Assembly: GCA_963575745.1 (NCBI GenBank)
Contig: CAUYUJ010019084.1
Location: 97,672-161,671, forward strand
Length of the DNA stretch: 64,000 nucleotides
From: Prorocentrum cordatum
Lineage: Eukaryota; Sar; Dinophyceae; Prorocentrales; Prorocentraceae
Direction: 5' to 3'
In this document: piece by piece, positions 30,995-41,811 of the stretch
Layout of the letters: each line of letters begins with the position of its first letter
Numbering within the stretch: position 1 is the first letter of the stretch
Notes under the pieces: model-generated
Told to the model about the DNA's origin: nothing
What the model saw: only the letters and a program-made list of their open reading frames with translations
Database searches by the model: none
Translations under genes and position numbers: made by a program

Positions 30995-33120
30995 TCTTTA
31001 TTGTATTCGGGTATCACAAGTCACTGCGGGTTTCTAAGGGACAGCCTAGGTCTCGCTCGCCGCACCAGCGTCGTGGCAGCTCGGACCGCGATGCTCGCAG
31101 GCCCGATCGCAGCAGGCGGTCTCGTGATGGCCCTTCGGGCGACTCTGACGGCGACCTGCCTGCTGATGAGTCAGGTCGCACAACTCAGCCCAGTTTAGAA
31201 TTTGGCCACAGCACGCTCTTCGTTTGCGTCCCGCAGCGGTCCCTCCAGTGGTTCACTATACAGATCCCACGGCGAGGGCTCCGCGTCTGCGACGTCATAG
31301 ACTGCGTTCGTAGGGATCACTTCCCAGACCTGCGCGACAAACAAGCAGGACTCTTTGCCTTCGTGGCGCCGCCGCCTGGCTGCGTCGGCCCCGCTACAGG
31401 ACCTCCTGCCAGCATGCGCTTGCCCAATCACCTTCGCATCTGTGCAGGACCGAAGTTGAGCGATCGATTATTTTCTCTCTGGATCGGGTTTCCCGAACCA
31501 TCTCGCATGATGGAGGGAGCCGCTGAGTTCCTCTGTCGCTCAAGCGCTCCAGCTGCGCCAGCGGGCCCAGTGCGCGCTCCAGATGCGCCAGGGCCAGGGC
31601 CGCCAGGGCCAGGGCCGCCAGCAGGCCCAGTGCAGCACCCGTCCTCCGGTGCAGCAGGCCCAGTGCAGCACCCGTCCTCCAGCGCAGCAGGCCCAGTGCA
31701 GCACCCGCCCTCCAGGGACTCCAGTGCGCCTAACTCCCATGCCTCATGGGCCGACGTTTTCCCAGGCTCTGTTTCTGGGGCCACCGCCAAAAGCAGGGGC
31801 TCTCCGCCGCCTTTAAAGTCTTCTCCGCGTTTGCCGCTCATACTGCCACCTTTACCCTTGGCCCCCTTGGCACCCTTAATTAACTTAAGTCCCCCAGTGG
31901 CTGCCACAGCGGCTTCGGCCCCAGTCTTCTCGGGTCATACGGGCCACGCCGCGCACTTTAATTCTCTGCCACAGTTTGCTTGTGAGCCCCCAGCCTCAGG
32001 GCCGCCGCCAAGTCAGCAGCCGCCGCCAGAGTCTGCAGAGTCTGCAGTGCCAGAGGAGTCAGGCAGCTCGTCACGCGCGTCTTCTGCCCCGCGCGAGGGC
32101 CGCAGGTCAGCCAGGTCACCCAGCCCAGTCAGGACAGTCAGAGTCAAGGGCAGCGGCCAGGGCGGCCAGAGAGATCGAAGTTATCACGTCGCCCGTGCCG
32201 AGTATCACCTAGCCATGTGCCACGGGCCTGGCAGCGATCAGTCGAGCCTCCGCCACCGCGAGGATCCCAGGCAAGATCCCCCGCCCAAGGAGGCAAGTGG
32301 AGACAGGGCCCGCAAGTCGCCAGGAGGCTCCCAAGATGACTGGAGGAAGCACGAGGCGCAGATGGCGCCCAGGGCCAGGGCGGCCAGGACTGAGGAGCCT
32401 CGGGAGCGTCGCCGCGAGCGAGACCGAAGGCGGCCCTCACCCCCTGCGCGGCGCGTTTCTCGAGGCGCGGCTCGAGAGCGTCGAAGGGAGCCTTACCGCC
32501 TCGTCTCGGTCAGCCGTTGCTCGTCGCAGCCTGCCGCTAGGTCTAGGTCTAGGCGCTCGAGGCGCGACGCGTCTCCCCGCGAAGCTCGCCGCCCTGCTGC
32601 AGCTGAACGTTCGGCCAGCCGCCCGCTTCTCCGGCGCAGACGCCACCCCCCGACCGACGACAGTGCCGCCGCACAGCCCGAGGAAGAGGCGCCCAAGTCA
32701 GCTCCTCAGGAGTCGCCGCCGCAGCCCCTGAAGGCTGAGCCTGAGAAGACCCGTCCTGTTATGCCGCCGCCCGCAACTGTGGAGCCGCCAAAATGCGCGA
32801 CGTGCCACCAACGACGTTGGCCAGTATCTAGGAGCAACAGTTGCAAATACCATTGCAGCGAGTGCAAGCCTTCCATGCCGACTTGCAGCGACTGTCATAA
32901 CACCACGTGGGATGGAGTGTGGCGCGGCAGGCGCTTTCTCGCGGCAGGCGTAGGTTTCATGTGCACGGGTTGCTGGATCGCCGATACCATCAGTGACCAG
33001 GAGCAGGAATTGTGGCTCAAATGGTGCGCGAAGCGCGCCGAGCAGTATCCTGACGTCTTCGCTGATCCGATGACATTTCTCGAGGAGACGCATCCTTCAG
33101 GGACTGCGACTCCTAAGTAG
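30995..33120 (+). CDS. RS-rich, C-terminal zinc-cluster protein of unknown function
   Basis: It follows a GCTTGCAG acceptor; no ATG lies near, so a 5' exon must be upstream. About 708 residues run in one frame. Order: an Arg/Ser-rich segment (31,040-31,140: QPRSRSPHQRRGSSDRDA); a folded part (HSTLFVCVPQRSLQWFTI, RRGLRVCDVIDCVRRDHF); Pro/Ala-rich repeats; a long SR/RE-rich disordered region (32,090-32,650); and a zinc cluster near the end (KCATC, CKYHCSEC, TCSDC, MCTGC at about 32,790-32,980). TAG at 33,118 is followed at once by repeat family A. RS-rich tails are typical of RNA-processing proteins, but no RNA-binding domain is seen. Function unknown. Confidence 0.6.
31621..31719 (+). repeat. 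In-frame 33-bp tandem repeat, three copies
   Basis: Units at 31,621, 31,654 and 31,687 each begin GCAGGCCCAGTGCAGCACCC and encode AGPVQHPSS plus two variable residues. It is preceded by shorter GGGCCAGGGCCGCCA repeats. It lies in the Pro-rich linker of the RS-rich protein. Confidence 0.95.
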
Positions 33121-33126
33121 CGCGCC

Positions 33127-33349
33127 AGCAGCTTCGCCATGCCATGCCCAGTTCGGCGCCCGGGGCCCAGTGTTGCCAGCAGTGTGGCGCCCAGCGATTC
33201 CATCAGCGCTCAGCGATGCCAGCAGCGCCGTTTTGGTGCCCAGCAGTTCGTCGGCCCGGGGCCGCAGGTGTGGGCAGCGCCGTAGGGCTTAAGGCTTAGA
33301 CGACGGACGACGACGACGACGACGACGACGGACGACGACGACGACGACG

Positions 33350-33401
<52 letters not shown>

Positions 33402-34020
33402 ACGACGACGGCGACGAGACGACGACGACGCTGCATCCAGAATCTGGAACCTGTCCGCGGTCTTTCCGAGTGCAGGCAGCCACTATCACTACCAGACAGT
33501 GCAGCGCAGCGCAGCAGCGCAGCAGCGGCGCAGCACAGCGCAGACCCTACCAGACACAGTGCAGACCCTACCAGACAGCACCACGGGCCTGGCACAGCGG
33601 GACTCGAGTGACTCCAGGTCAGCTTAGCGCGCCATTTTGGCTGCGGTCTAGGCTGGCTCGCCTTCGCTTTTAAGTGACCGTGGGCCGCCCCAATCGCACT
33701 CCCTTTGTGCCGCAGCGGCTGTGCGCCGCAGCGTGAACTTCACGCCAAAAATAAAAAAATGAGCGTCCCATCCATCCACCCATCCCCTTCGGGTCTTCCG
33801 TTCCGTTCTGTTCCACTCCCTTCTCCCTCACTCGTCCCACTCTCCTCTCATCCTCTTCTCTCCCTCCTCTCCAGGTCCCCTTCGCGAGCCCCTGGAGGAG
33901 GGTATGGAGACTGAGGATGAGGATTCGGATGATGAGGAGGAGGGGGGAGGAGGAGGTGAGGCCAGGCGGCCAGGAGGAGGAGAAGGAAGGCTGGTCTCAT
34001 CATCGAGACGGGGTAAGAGG
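33127..34020 (+). repeat. Repeat family A, copy 2
   Basis: It is collinear with 13,651-14,950 (see landmarks there), shorter because of gaps. It contains a (GAC)n block at 33,299-33,430, CAGACCCTACCAGACA twice, GCCATTTTGGCTGCGGTCTAGG, and the closing ATGAGGATTCGGATGATGAG block. It starts seven bases after the stop codon of the upstream gene. Confidence 0.85.
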
Positions 34021-34189
34021 AGGAGGGACGGGGGGAGGGAGGGAGAGAGGAGGAGGGAGGGAGGAGGAGGGAGGTTCAGACAGAGCGTCCTCACCCCCCT
34101 CCCATCTTTCGTCGGCCCCTATTCTCTTGTCCTGCTCCCTTTGGTATATCATCTCATCTCCGCCCCTTGTCCTACCTACTATTCCAACA

Positions 34190-34560
34190 CCAACTAACAC
34201 TATTCTATCACAAACTAACACTATATAGTACAATCTCATCCCCTACCCACACGGCTACCCCACCAAACCAAAACACATGATGACGACAACACCGAACCTC
34301 ATATCTAATACACAACATTCTACTACAAGTTCAGCAGTATTGATTTTGATATCAAATCTGACACAACAATTTCTACTACACAACGTCGAAACCACACAAA
34401 TCATTCATACATTTCTACTACAAATATCACAACGTCAAACTCAACATGTCTAGACAAGTGTACAACTCCGAAATCTATATGTTTACACACGTATCAACGT
34501 CAAACTCAACATGTCTAGACAAGTGTACAACTCCTGAATCGACACAAGTCGCAACAATTT
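34190..34560. other. A/T-rich island with a 40-bp duplication
   Basis: Composition drops sharply to A/T- and ACA-rich text for about 370 bp. A 40-base word (CAACGTCAAACTCAACATGT onward) occurs at 34,430-34,469 and 34,495-34,534. TTTCTACTACA also recurs. No coding frame. The 25-mer shared with 18,669 follows at 34,565. Confidence 0.7.
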
Positions 34561-34868
34561 AATGGATCATGGCCAGGCAACATAAGCAGATTCTCGGCGC
34601 CACAACGTTAGTGTATCGTACTGCAATTTGATACTGTTGATGTGGCGCGGTCTCGCGCGGCGGTAAAAGGACTTGTACTTCTACCTCGAGGCTGACACCT
34701 CACCGCTCATTCGACCGGTGGGCCCGACGGTATCTAAACAAAACCGTCGCCTACCTGACACCGTCGATGTCGGAGACTGCCGCGCCCGCAACGGCAATCT
34801 GGCCGTCCCACGGCCTTCTAAGCGGACCACAGTTTTCGTACGCCAAGCAACCCCCATTTCGGGGGAGG

Positions 34869-35304
34869 GATGCTAATGCCTGTCCATCGATAGGGATGGG
34901 CATCCTATCTTGAGACACGACGTGTGGATTCCAACACCTGTCCATCGACAGGGGTGGGCATCCAGACCGGGACGGCGCCTATTTGGAATCCTCGGTGCTG
35001 GAGGCTGCCGCGCTCGCTATGGCAACATGGCCTTTATGCGGCCATTATGCGAGCCGTGGCTTTCATAGCAGCACCCTCGTTGCGAAAGTGGGATGCCCAT
35101 GCCTGTCCATCGACAGGGATGGGCATCCTAGCTTGAGGCTCGATGGGCGGATGCCCATGCCTGCCTCCAAAGAAATCGCGCCTTGTTGGCGCGGGGTGCC
35201 GCGCCTGCAGCGGCAGCGTGACCGACTCGGGGCCACCTAAGCAAGCCAATGATGAGCTTGAAAATGGATGCCTCCGCCTGTGCATCGACAGGCACGGGCA
35301 ACCC
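34869..35304 (+). repeat. Four repeated hairpin units
   Basis: Units at 34,869-34,904, 34,928-34,962, 35,092-35,127 and 35,266-35,304 share CCTGTCCATCGACAGG. The best one pairs GATGCCCATGCCTGTC with GACAGGGATGGGCATC around CATC (15 of 16 pairs). Sequence between units (CTGCCGCGCTCGC, GGCAACATGGCC) also recurs, so this is a diverged tandem of about 170 bp. All open frames are short. Confidence 0.7.
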
Positions 35305-35518
35305 AGCTCGCACCTTGCGGAGGGTCTCAAGAAGACCCAGCGGCGGCGCATTGGGGGCCTGCACGCAGGCCCCCAATGCCACTGTCGCCCTTCTGTTCAC
35401 TCCACGGGAGGCTCGCTTGGGGTGCTCATCGGAAGTGGATGTCCCACAACCTCAGTGGCGCCCCGTGCGTCCCCAGGCGATACGCCCCCCGAGAAGTATA
35501 GAGCAGAATTGGCACGGG

Positions 35519-36420
35519 GGGAGGAGGAAGAGGAGGAGGAGGAGGAGGAGGAGGAGGAGGAGGAGGAGGAGGAGGAGGAGGAGGAGGAGGAGGAGGAGGA
35601 GGAGGAGGAGGAGGAGGAGGAGGCCGGTCCGGCCAGGACGGCGGGCCGCCATGGGGGACCCAGGGGCGGGCCGCCATGGGGGACCCAGGGGGGGCATGGC
35701 CTCCTCCCCCCTCGCTCCCCTGGCCATGCCTCCTCTGCCATACCCCCCTCCCCCTCCTTCTGCCTTGTTCCTCCCCCCCTCCCCGGTCGAGTCTTGTTTA
35801 ACTTGGCCATGGCAGTTGATGATGACGATCGGCAGAAGGTCATTCAAGAGATTATGCCGCGATCGCTCGATGGGACTCTTAGCATCTCGTGTCGGTGCTG
35901 GCGTCGATGCTGGAAGGGATGCTGGGGTCGATGCTGTCCTCGATGCTGGTGCGGATGCTGGCGCCTATGCTGATGGAAGCGCCGTGATTGAAGTTGGCGT
36001 CGATGTGGGTTTCGGTGTTCGCGTTAATGCTGGTGTCGGTTCTGACGTCGATGCTGTCATGAGGGCTGGTTTCGATACGGGGGTCGATGCGGGCGAGGGT
36101 GCTGGCGTCGATGCTGGAGTCGATGCTGGCGTTGGTGGTGACGTACATGCTGGCTCCCGTGCTGGAGTCGATACTGTCTTCGATGCTTGCGCTGACGCTG
36201 GGGTTGATGCTGGCGTCGGTGCTGGCGCCGATGCTGACGTGGGTATACTGGAGTTCGTGCTGATGTCGGTGTTGATTTGGATGCCGAGGCGAACATTGTC
36301 GAATCCACCCCAGCCGCCCCCCCAACCACCGCCCGAGCCGCCGCCGACGCCGCCTTCCCAGCCGCCGCCGCCACCCAATCCTCCGCCGCCGCCGTCACAT
36401 CCAGGGCCTCTCCCTCGTTC
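35519..36420. repeat. (GGA)n tract and GATGCTGG minisatellite
   Basis: A (GGA)n run of about 105 bp at 35,519-35,623; a 25-bp duplication (GGCGGGCCGCCATGGGGGAC) at 35,640-35,690; then about 380 bp of degenerate 6/12/18-bp units of GGTGCTGGCGTCGATGCTGG (35,880-36,260), then CCGCCGC-rich text. Long frames here on both strands are by-products of the period. Confidence 0.8.
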
Positions 36421-36665
36421 CCTGCGTCGTCCTCGTCGTCCGGCCTGCTGCTGTCTCCGTGGTCTCGGCGGAGTTGCTGGCACTGCTAGTCGTACTCGTG
36501 GTGGTGCTGCTGGTTCCACTGGTTGTAGCGGGGGTGGCTGCGTGCTGTGGCGGCTCGAACGGCCTCAGCAGCTGCCTCCCTGAGATTGCGGTGTGTAGGG
36601 AAGGCGACCCCTGGCCTGGGCCTCGTTCTGGGCTGGTGTCTGGCCTCGTCCTGGGCTAGGCTGGT

Positions 36666-36986
36666 TCACAGGTCCAGGTATTCAGGTTCTCTTTTGAGTC
36701 CCTTTACTAACCCTAGGTAGTCCTGGGGGTCCTCCGACGCCTCCTCGACGCCGGCCTCCTCAGTTTCCTCTTTCTTCTCCTTATCCTTGGCCTGGTCGCA
36801 GGTGCTCTGGGTGCCGACGAAGGCGTCGGCGGTGGAGCCGGCGTAGGCGCCGGCGTTCTCCTCCCAGTCGCGGCCGTATTCCTGGTCGTGCGCAAGGGTC
36901 GGGATGAGGGGAGGCAGGGTGTGGAAGTCCTGGTGGTCGTAGTGGTGCCGGTCGTGGTTGTAGTGGTGGCTGTAATCGTGGCTGAC
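36666..36986 (-). CDS. Minus-strand candidate gene, downstream exon
   Basis: On the minus strand it follows a GGCACAG acceptor (ATG at 36,995 is an alternative start). The frame has very strong C/G-ending codons: SHDYSHHYNHDRHHYDHQDF, LAHDQEYGRDWEENAG, STADAFVGTQSTCDQAKD, then acidic EETEEAGVEEASEDP. The last 14 residues (LVKGLKREPEYLDL) use ordinary codons, so a donor near 36,717 (CCTAG) is possible instead of the stop. The His/Tyr-rich start is striking. Function unknown. Confidence 0.5.
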   Translation of the reverse strand, partial: VSHDYSHHYNHDRHHYDHQDFHTLPPLIPTLAHDQEYGRDWEENAGAYAGSTADAFVGTQSTCDQAKDKEKKEETEEAGVEEASEDPQDYLGLVKGLKREPEYLDL

Positions 36987-37082
36987 CTGTGCCATTCTAT
37001 ATGCTGGATGCTTTTGTTTTGGCCGATGTCAGTGCTGGTGGTGGCGTCGGCGTGGGTGCTGGAGTAGGTGCTGGCGTTGGTC

Positions 37083-37333
37083 CTGAGCGCATCAGCCAGC
37101 GCCGCCAGGCGCCGGCGCTGCGCGGCGCGGCGGGTCGCGGTGGCGCCAAGCTCGTCAGCCTCGCTCGCGCGCTGCGAGCCCGCGCGCACGCCGCCGTAGC
37201 CGCCTCTGGGCTGCCCTTGTGTCGGGCAGCCCTCGTAGCACGTCGTGGCCGCGCTGGACCCGCGGCAGGAGACACGAGGGGCGCAGAAGGCCCCCTGCGG
37301 CGGGCCAGGCGTCGCGGGCTCCGCGGCCACGGG
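37083..37333 (-). CDS. Minus-strand candidate gene, upstream exon
   Basis: The minus-strand frame with G/C-ending codons reads GAFCAPRVSCRGSSAA, TTCYEGCPTQGQPRGGYGG, SQRASEADELGATATRRA and RRRLAALADALR, ending near 37,083 where a GA or GT donor could fall. It contains four Cys in two pairs. The upstream limit is unclear because the flank is G/C-rich in every frame. Joining to the downstream exon is inferred from strand and spacing only. Confidence 0.4.
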
Positions 37334-37753
37334 CAGCCTTGCTTGCTGCCATCGCGCGGGCCAGGCGCCGCGCTAGTCGCCGCCCGTGGGGGCCTCCGCC
37401 GCCTCCTCCTCCTTCTTCCCTCTCTCCCTCTTCTCCCTGCCTGCCTCTCCCCTCCCCACTCCCTCCCTCGCTCCTCCTCGCCCCTCGCCCTCCACGGCCC
37501 ACGCCCCTCGGGCGGGCCCCCCCCGCCGACTCGCCGGACTCCCGCCCGGCGCCACTCGGGGACGTGGCGACTGCCGGGGGCGCGGGCTCCGCCGCGCGCA
37601 GCAGTCGTCCTGGGGAGCTGGCGCCGGCACGGGGAGAAACGGCGCGCGCTCGGGCGGCCGGCACGGCGCGGCCCGCGGCGCGCCTGGGCGGCCTCTCGGT
37701 CGCGATGCTGGCGCTCTGGAGGGCCTACAAGAGTTGCGGAAGTCGATTAACTA

Positions 37754-37901
37754 GGGGGCCACATGTGAACCCTACCCCTACCCCCAAGTTTTCTGAGGGG
37801 CAGGGTGGGGTTCACTTCGTTCGGGAGCTCTCGAGCGAAGTGAACCCCACCCTCCCCTCAGAAATCGTGGGGGGTAGGGGTAGGGTTCGCATGTGGCCCC
37901 C
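37754..37901. repeat. 148-bp foldback element flanked by TA
   Basis: The arms GGGGGCCACATGTGAACCCT and the reverse complement of AGGGTTCGCATGTGGCCCCC pair along almost the whole length, through CCCCTACCCCC, TTTCTGAGGGG and GTGGGGTTCACTTCG, with a short loop at about 37,822-37,832. TA stands on both sides (37,752-37,753 and 37,902-37,903), as with a TA target duplication. MITE-like, non-coding. Confidence 0.8.
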
Positions 37902-37929
37902 TATCATGGAGAGGAAGCATGCTGCCAAA

Positions 37930-38035
37930 TAATTTCCAGATGTCTAAAACATGTGTCAACATGTTTTAACATGTGAACAACATGTTTGAAACATTGTTAG
38001 AACATGTTTTACCAATTAACACATCCTGAGTTCAA
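37930..38035. repeat. ACATGTTT-rich patch
   Basis: An A/T-rich run with about six occurrences of ACATGT within 75 bp, following the foldback. No coding content. Confidence 0.6.
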
Positions 38036-38194
38036 TGATAGGACTGTTAGAGTGTCCATTGTCGTGGCATCCACAACAGAAGAGGCCCCGGGAGGCACCT
38101 CTGCGTGTTGGGACCTGTGTTCGGGGAGTGTGCGTTCGGCCCCCCGTGGGCTTCGCACAGATGGGCTTCGCCTCCACAGGCTTCGCCGCCCCCT

Positions 38195-38430
38195 TCCTGG
38201 GGCACGAACATTCGGTGGTTGAGGTCTGCTCCTGCAGATTGCCCCCCTCTCCTGGGGCTCGAATGCTTCGTGCTTCTACGTATGTCCTTGTAGACTGCTC
38301 CTCGACTGGGGCCCGAATCCTAATGTGCTTGCGCATGTTCCCCTACGTTGCTCGTCGACTGGGGCTCGATTCCTTAGTGTTTACGCATGCTCCTACAGAA
38401 TGCCCCTGTCCTGGGGCTCGAGTCCTTCAT
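38195..38430 (+). repeat. 53-bp diverged tandem repeat
   Basis: Five units with CCTGGGGCTCGAATGCTTCG or close variants, starting near 38,200, 38,252, 38,307, 38,357 and 38,411, with TGCTCCT between them. Confidence 0.75.
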
Positions 38431-38675
38431 GTTTCGAATCGCCACCGCTGCTCAAAGTCGCACTCGTTTTGCCATGTGGCGTGCGAGCTGAAAGTGGGAA
38501 CGTGCCTCGGGAGAGGTGTTGGCTCGACCTCCTTGGGCGAGAGATCTGGGTGCGGGACTCTATCGGCCCCCTTTTCATATAGTTCACCCGAGAGGGGGTG
38601 ATCGGTGCTTTTGGCGTGTAGCAACATGGCGCATGAGTGTAACATGATTGTTGTTGTTGCTGCTGCTGCTGATGT

Positions 38676-39197
<522 letters not shown>

Positions 39198-39239
39198 TAG
39201 GGCAGGGCGGGTTTGAGGGTCGCCTCTCCCCCTGCAACC

Positions 39240-39960
39240 CAGCAGCCCAGCAACTTTGAGGATCCCCGAGGGTTTCCTGACGATTCCTTCGGGATGCTTC
39301 AGAAGTCCATTGGATTCCGAGGGATTCCCGAAGATTCCTGGGTGATTCCGAAGGATTCCTCCGGGTCCTCTTCGGGAGTTTTGAGGAAGTCTTAGAGTCT
39401 CCTATGGATCCCTTAGACATTCCCGAGGTTTGTCTCGAGGACCTCGAGGATTGCTTGGGGTCCTCACGACTACCGGTCCTGAGGGTTTCCCGGGGGTTCT
39501 CTTCAGTTTCCAGATGATTCCTTGTGCGGTTCCTGAGGATTCCCAGGGGGTTCCAGGTGATTCCTTTCGAGGTCCTGAGGAGCCGAAAGGGTGTCTTAAG
39601 AATTCTGGAGCATTTCCGTTGGGCTCGTCAGGGATTCCTGAGGACCCCTTTTTAAGGATTTCTGGTAATTCCGCATGGGGTTCCTTAGGATGTCCTTTGG
39701 CTGTCTGAGGATTCCGTACGGCATCCTGTGGATTTCTTGGGGGGTCCCCAGAATGCCATGGGGATTCTTGAGGATTCCTTACGGAGCCCTCGGGATCCTC
39801 CAGGGATCCCTGACGGTTCCCTAAGGGTTCATAAGATTCCCGAAGGTTTCCTGAGGATTCCCTTAGGATTCTTCAAGATGCTCGGGGGTTTCTTGAGGAT
39901 TCCTCGGGGGGTCCTGATAATTCCCCAAGGAGGGGTTCGAGGATTCCCTAAAGGGTCCTG
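39240..39960 (+). repeat. Degenerate GAGGATTCC repeat
   Basis: About 700 bp of short units resembling GAGGATTCC and GGGGTTCCT without fixed period. Frames in it are by-products. Confidence 0.7.
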
Positions 39961-39961
39961 G

Positions 39962-40475
39962 GGAGGAGGCGGAGGAGGATGAGAAGGAAGAGCCGGAGGA
40001 GAAGGAGGAGGAGGAGGAGGAAGAGGAGCAGCTGCAGGAGGACGGGGATGGTCATGTTGATGGGGAGGATGGGATGGAGGAGGAGGAGGAGGAGGAGGAG
40101 GAGGAGGAGGAGGAGGAGAGGAGGAGGAGGAGGAGGAGGAGAGAGGAGGAGGAGGAGGAACAGGAGTGAGGCCTGATTCGTTACGGCACGCCATCAGCGC
40201 GTCTTGAAGGTGTAATATGGCAGCTCCGGCCCCTGTGTGGCACCCTGGCAGTGCACCCTCGACAGTCGCAGTGCGCAGGGGATTCGGTTGAGGAAGCGGA
40301 GGCGGAGGTGGAGAAGGAGGATGAGGATGAGGATGAGTAGAGTGATGATGAGGATGAGGACGAAGATGGGCATGAGGAGGGGGAGGAGGGGGAGGAGGGG
40401 GAGGAGGGGGAGGAGGAGGAAGAGGAGGAGGAGGTGGAGGAGGAAAACGAGGAGGACGAGGAGGAGGGAACATGA
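39962..40475 (+). repeat. (GAG)n / (GAT)n-rich tract
   Basis: Runs of GAGGAGG at 39,962-40,160 and 40,296-40,470, divided by a segment with CGTTACGGCACGCCATCAGC. A close variant of that word (GTTACCGCACGCAGTCAGCG) recurs at 40,502, followed in both by CGTCTTGAAGGTGTAAT, so the unit including the spacer is duplicated. Confidence 0.75.
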
Positions 40476-40855
40476 AGAGGAACAACCTGAATACTAATTC
40501 GTTACCGCACGCAGTCAGCGCGTCTTGAAGGTGTAATCTGGCCGCTGCGGCCTCTCCCTGAGGCGCCCTCGCGAGGCGAGGCAAGGCCAGGCAGCTCTTG
40601 GAAGTTTGCTCCATAGGATCAGCCGTGCGTAGAAGACTTCTGAGCGTCGTCTTCGCGACATTCATTCTCGATATGGAACCGCCACTGAGCCCGAATGGCC
40701 TCTCGAGCGGGCGCTCGCGCTGCCCCGTCGAGGGCGATCCGCCGTTTAGGCGCGCAGCCCTGGTGGGTACCCTCTGGGAACAAGCGCTCGCGATGCAGCC
40801 TCAGATCCACCACCTGGCGCGCTGTCGGCAGACGCGCGTGCGCACTTGCACGCAG

Positions 40856-40975
40856 TCATTCGGCGGACCGAAAAGTGACAGCACTTTCTGCGGACCGAAA
40901 AGTGACAAGTCATACGGCGGACCGAAAAGTGACAAAGTCATTCGGCGGACCGAAAAGTGACAAGTCATACTTGTC
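40856..40975 (+). repeat. Four spaced copies of GCGGACCGAAAAGTGACA
   Basis: An identical 18-base word four times with a period of 26-29 bp, linked by AAGTCATACG or CACTTTCT. It is a short minisatellite. Spacers are too short and too alike for a CRISPR. Confidence 0.85.
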
Positions 40976-41360
40976 TGCTACCTGTGACTGACGCACATGC
41001 ACCGCTGGATTTCCTAAACGCTACCTGTCAGAGTGCGTTCTGCAGTCCACGGCGCATCAGGCAGCCTCCCCGTCCCCCGCCCCACTATCAGCAGCAGGGC
41101 CATTACCCCGTCCTCGCCAGCGAGCCGTGTCGCGGGCAAGTCCTCTACCTCTACCTCTACCGCTCTCGGTTGCAGGCGGATCAGAACTCTGTCTCCTCTG
41201 TTTACCCCTACCCTTCGGGCGAGCCGGAGCGACATGGACAGTGGGGGGACTGAGGAGAGAGGGGGAAGCGTAATACTGAGGGCGATTAGGCTGCATTGCA
41301 TTAGCAGGTATCGCTCCGCTGCGCACAAGCTCGGCTAGCCTACTGCGTCCAGTCCTCCAA

Positions 41361-41811
41361 TCAGCTACTCATGCATGTCGCCCGCGAGCTTGCTGACCTC
41401 TCTCTCTCCAATGGCCCCCGTGGAGCGGGGCCTGCGATGCGCGTCGCGCCGCGCTGCAGCGCGGCCGCCCGCGTGTCGGCGAACGCCTGGCTGTTCAGGG
41501 CCAGCGCGGCGTGCAAGATACCCTCGGGCTTCGGCGCGCCCTCCCTGGCCTTCTTGCGCCGAAAGTGAAGGACGTGTTTCCCCCATCTTCGCTGGGGCGC
41601 TGTCTTCCGCGTAGGCCAGGCACTAGGCCTTCGCCGCCGGCAAGGTCTCGGGGCCCGCCTCTGCAGAGCCAGCCTTCGTCGCCCCCATGACGCGGCTGAT
41701 GGCAGTAACGAAGATCGTGATGCATGGAGGTCCGCGCTTCTCGAAATCCACCTGCTCTCGCAGCTCGCTCGAGTGCTCGCTCGAGACCGAGTTGCGGTCC
41801 TCGCCCGAGTG
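41361..41811 (-). pseudogene. Minus-strand coding remnant
   Basis: From 41,811 down, G/C-ending codons read HSGEDRNSVSSEHSSELREQ, then FEKRGPPCITIFVTAISRVM and GPETLPAAKA, then meet a TAG (41,624-41,626). The same frame continues protein-like after it (CLAYAEDSAPAKMG). Coding signal then moves to another frame (WGKHVLHFRRKKAREG, EGILHAALALNSQAFADT) to a stop at 41,361. An intron here would be only about 37 bp, so I favour a broken gene or assembly error. Family unknown. Confidence 0.35.

Noticed and set aside
33631-33642. GCCATTTTGGCT, the core of the dinoflagellate spliced leader
   Set aside because: Only 12 bases match, flanking leader bases do not, and the paralogous place in family A copy 1 (about 14,264) has a mismatch. 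It belongs to the repeat.
35249-36583. 444-residue frame with GVDAGVDAG repeats
   Set aside because: It is produced by the GATGCTGG minisatellite and the (GGA)n tract. Opposite-strand frames are equally open.
40856-40975. CRISPR-like array (four 18-base repeats)
   Set aside because: Spacers are 8-11 bases and similar to each other, and the DNA is eukaryotic. It is a minisatellite.
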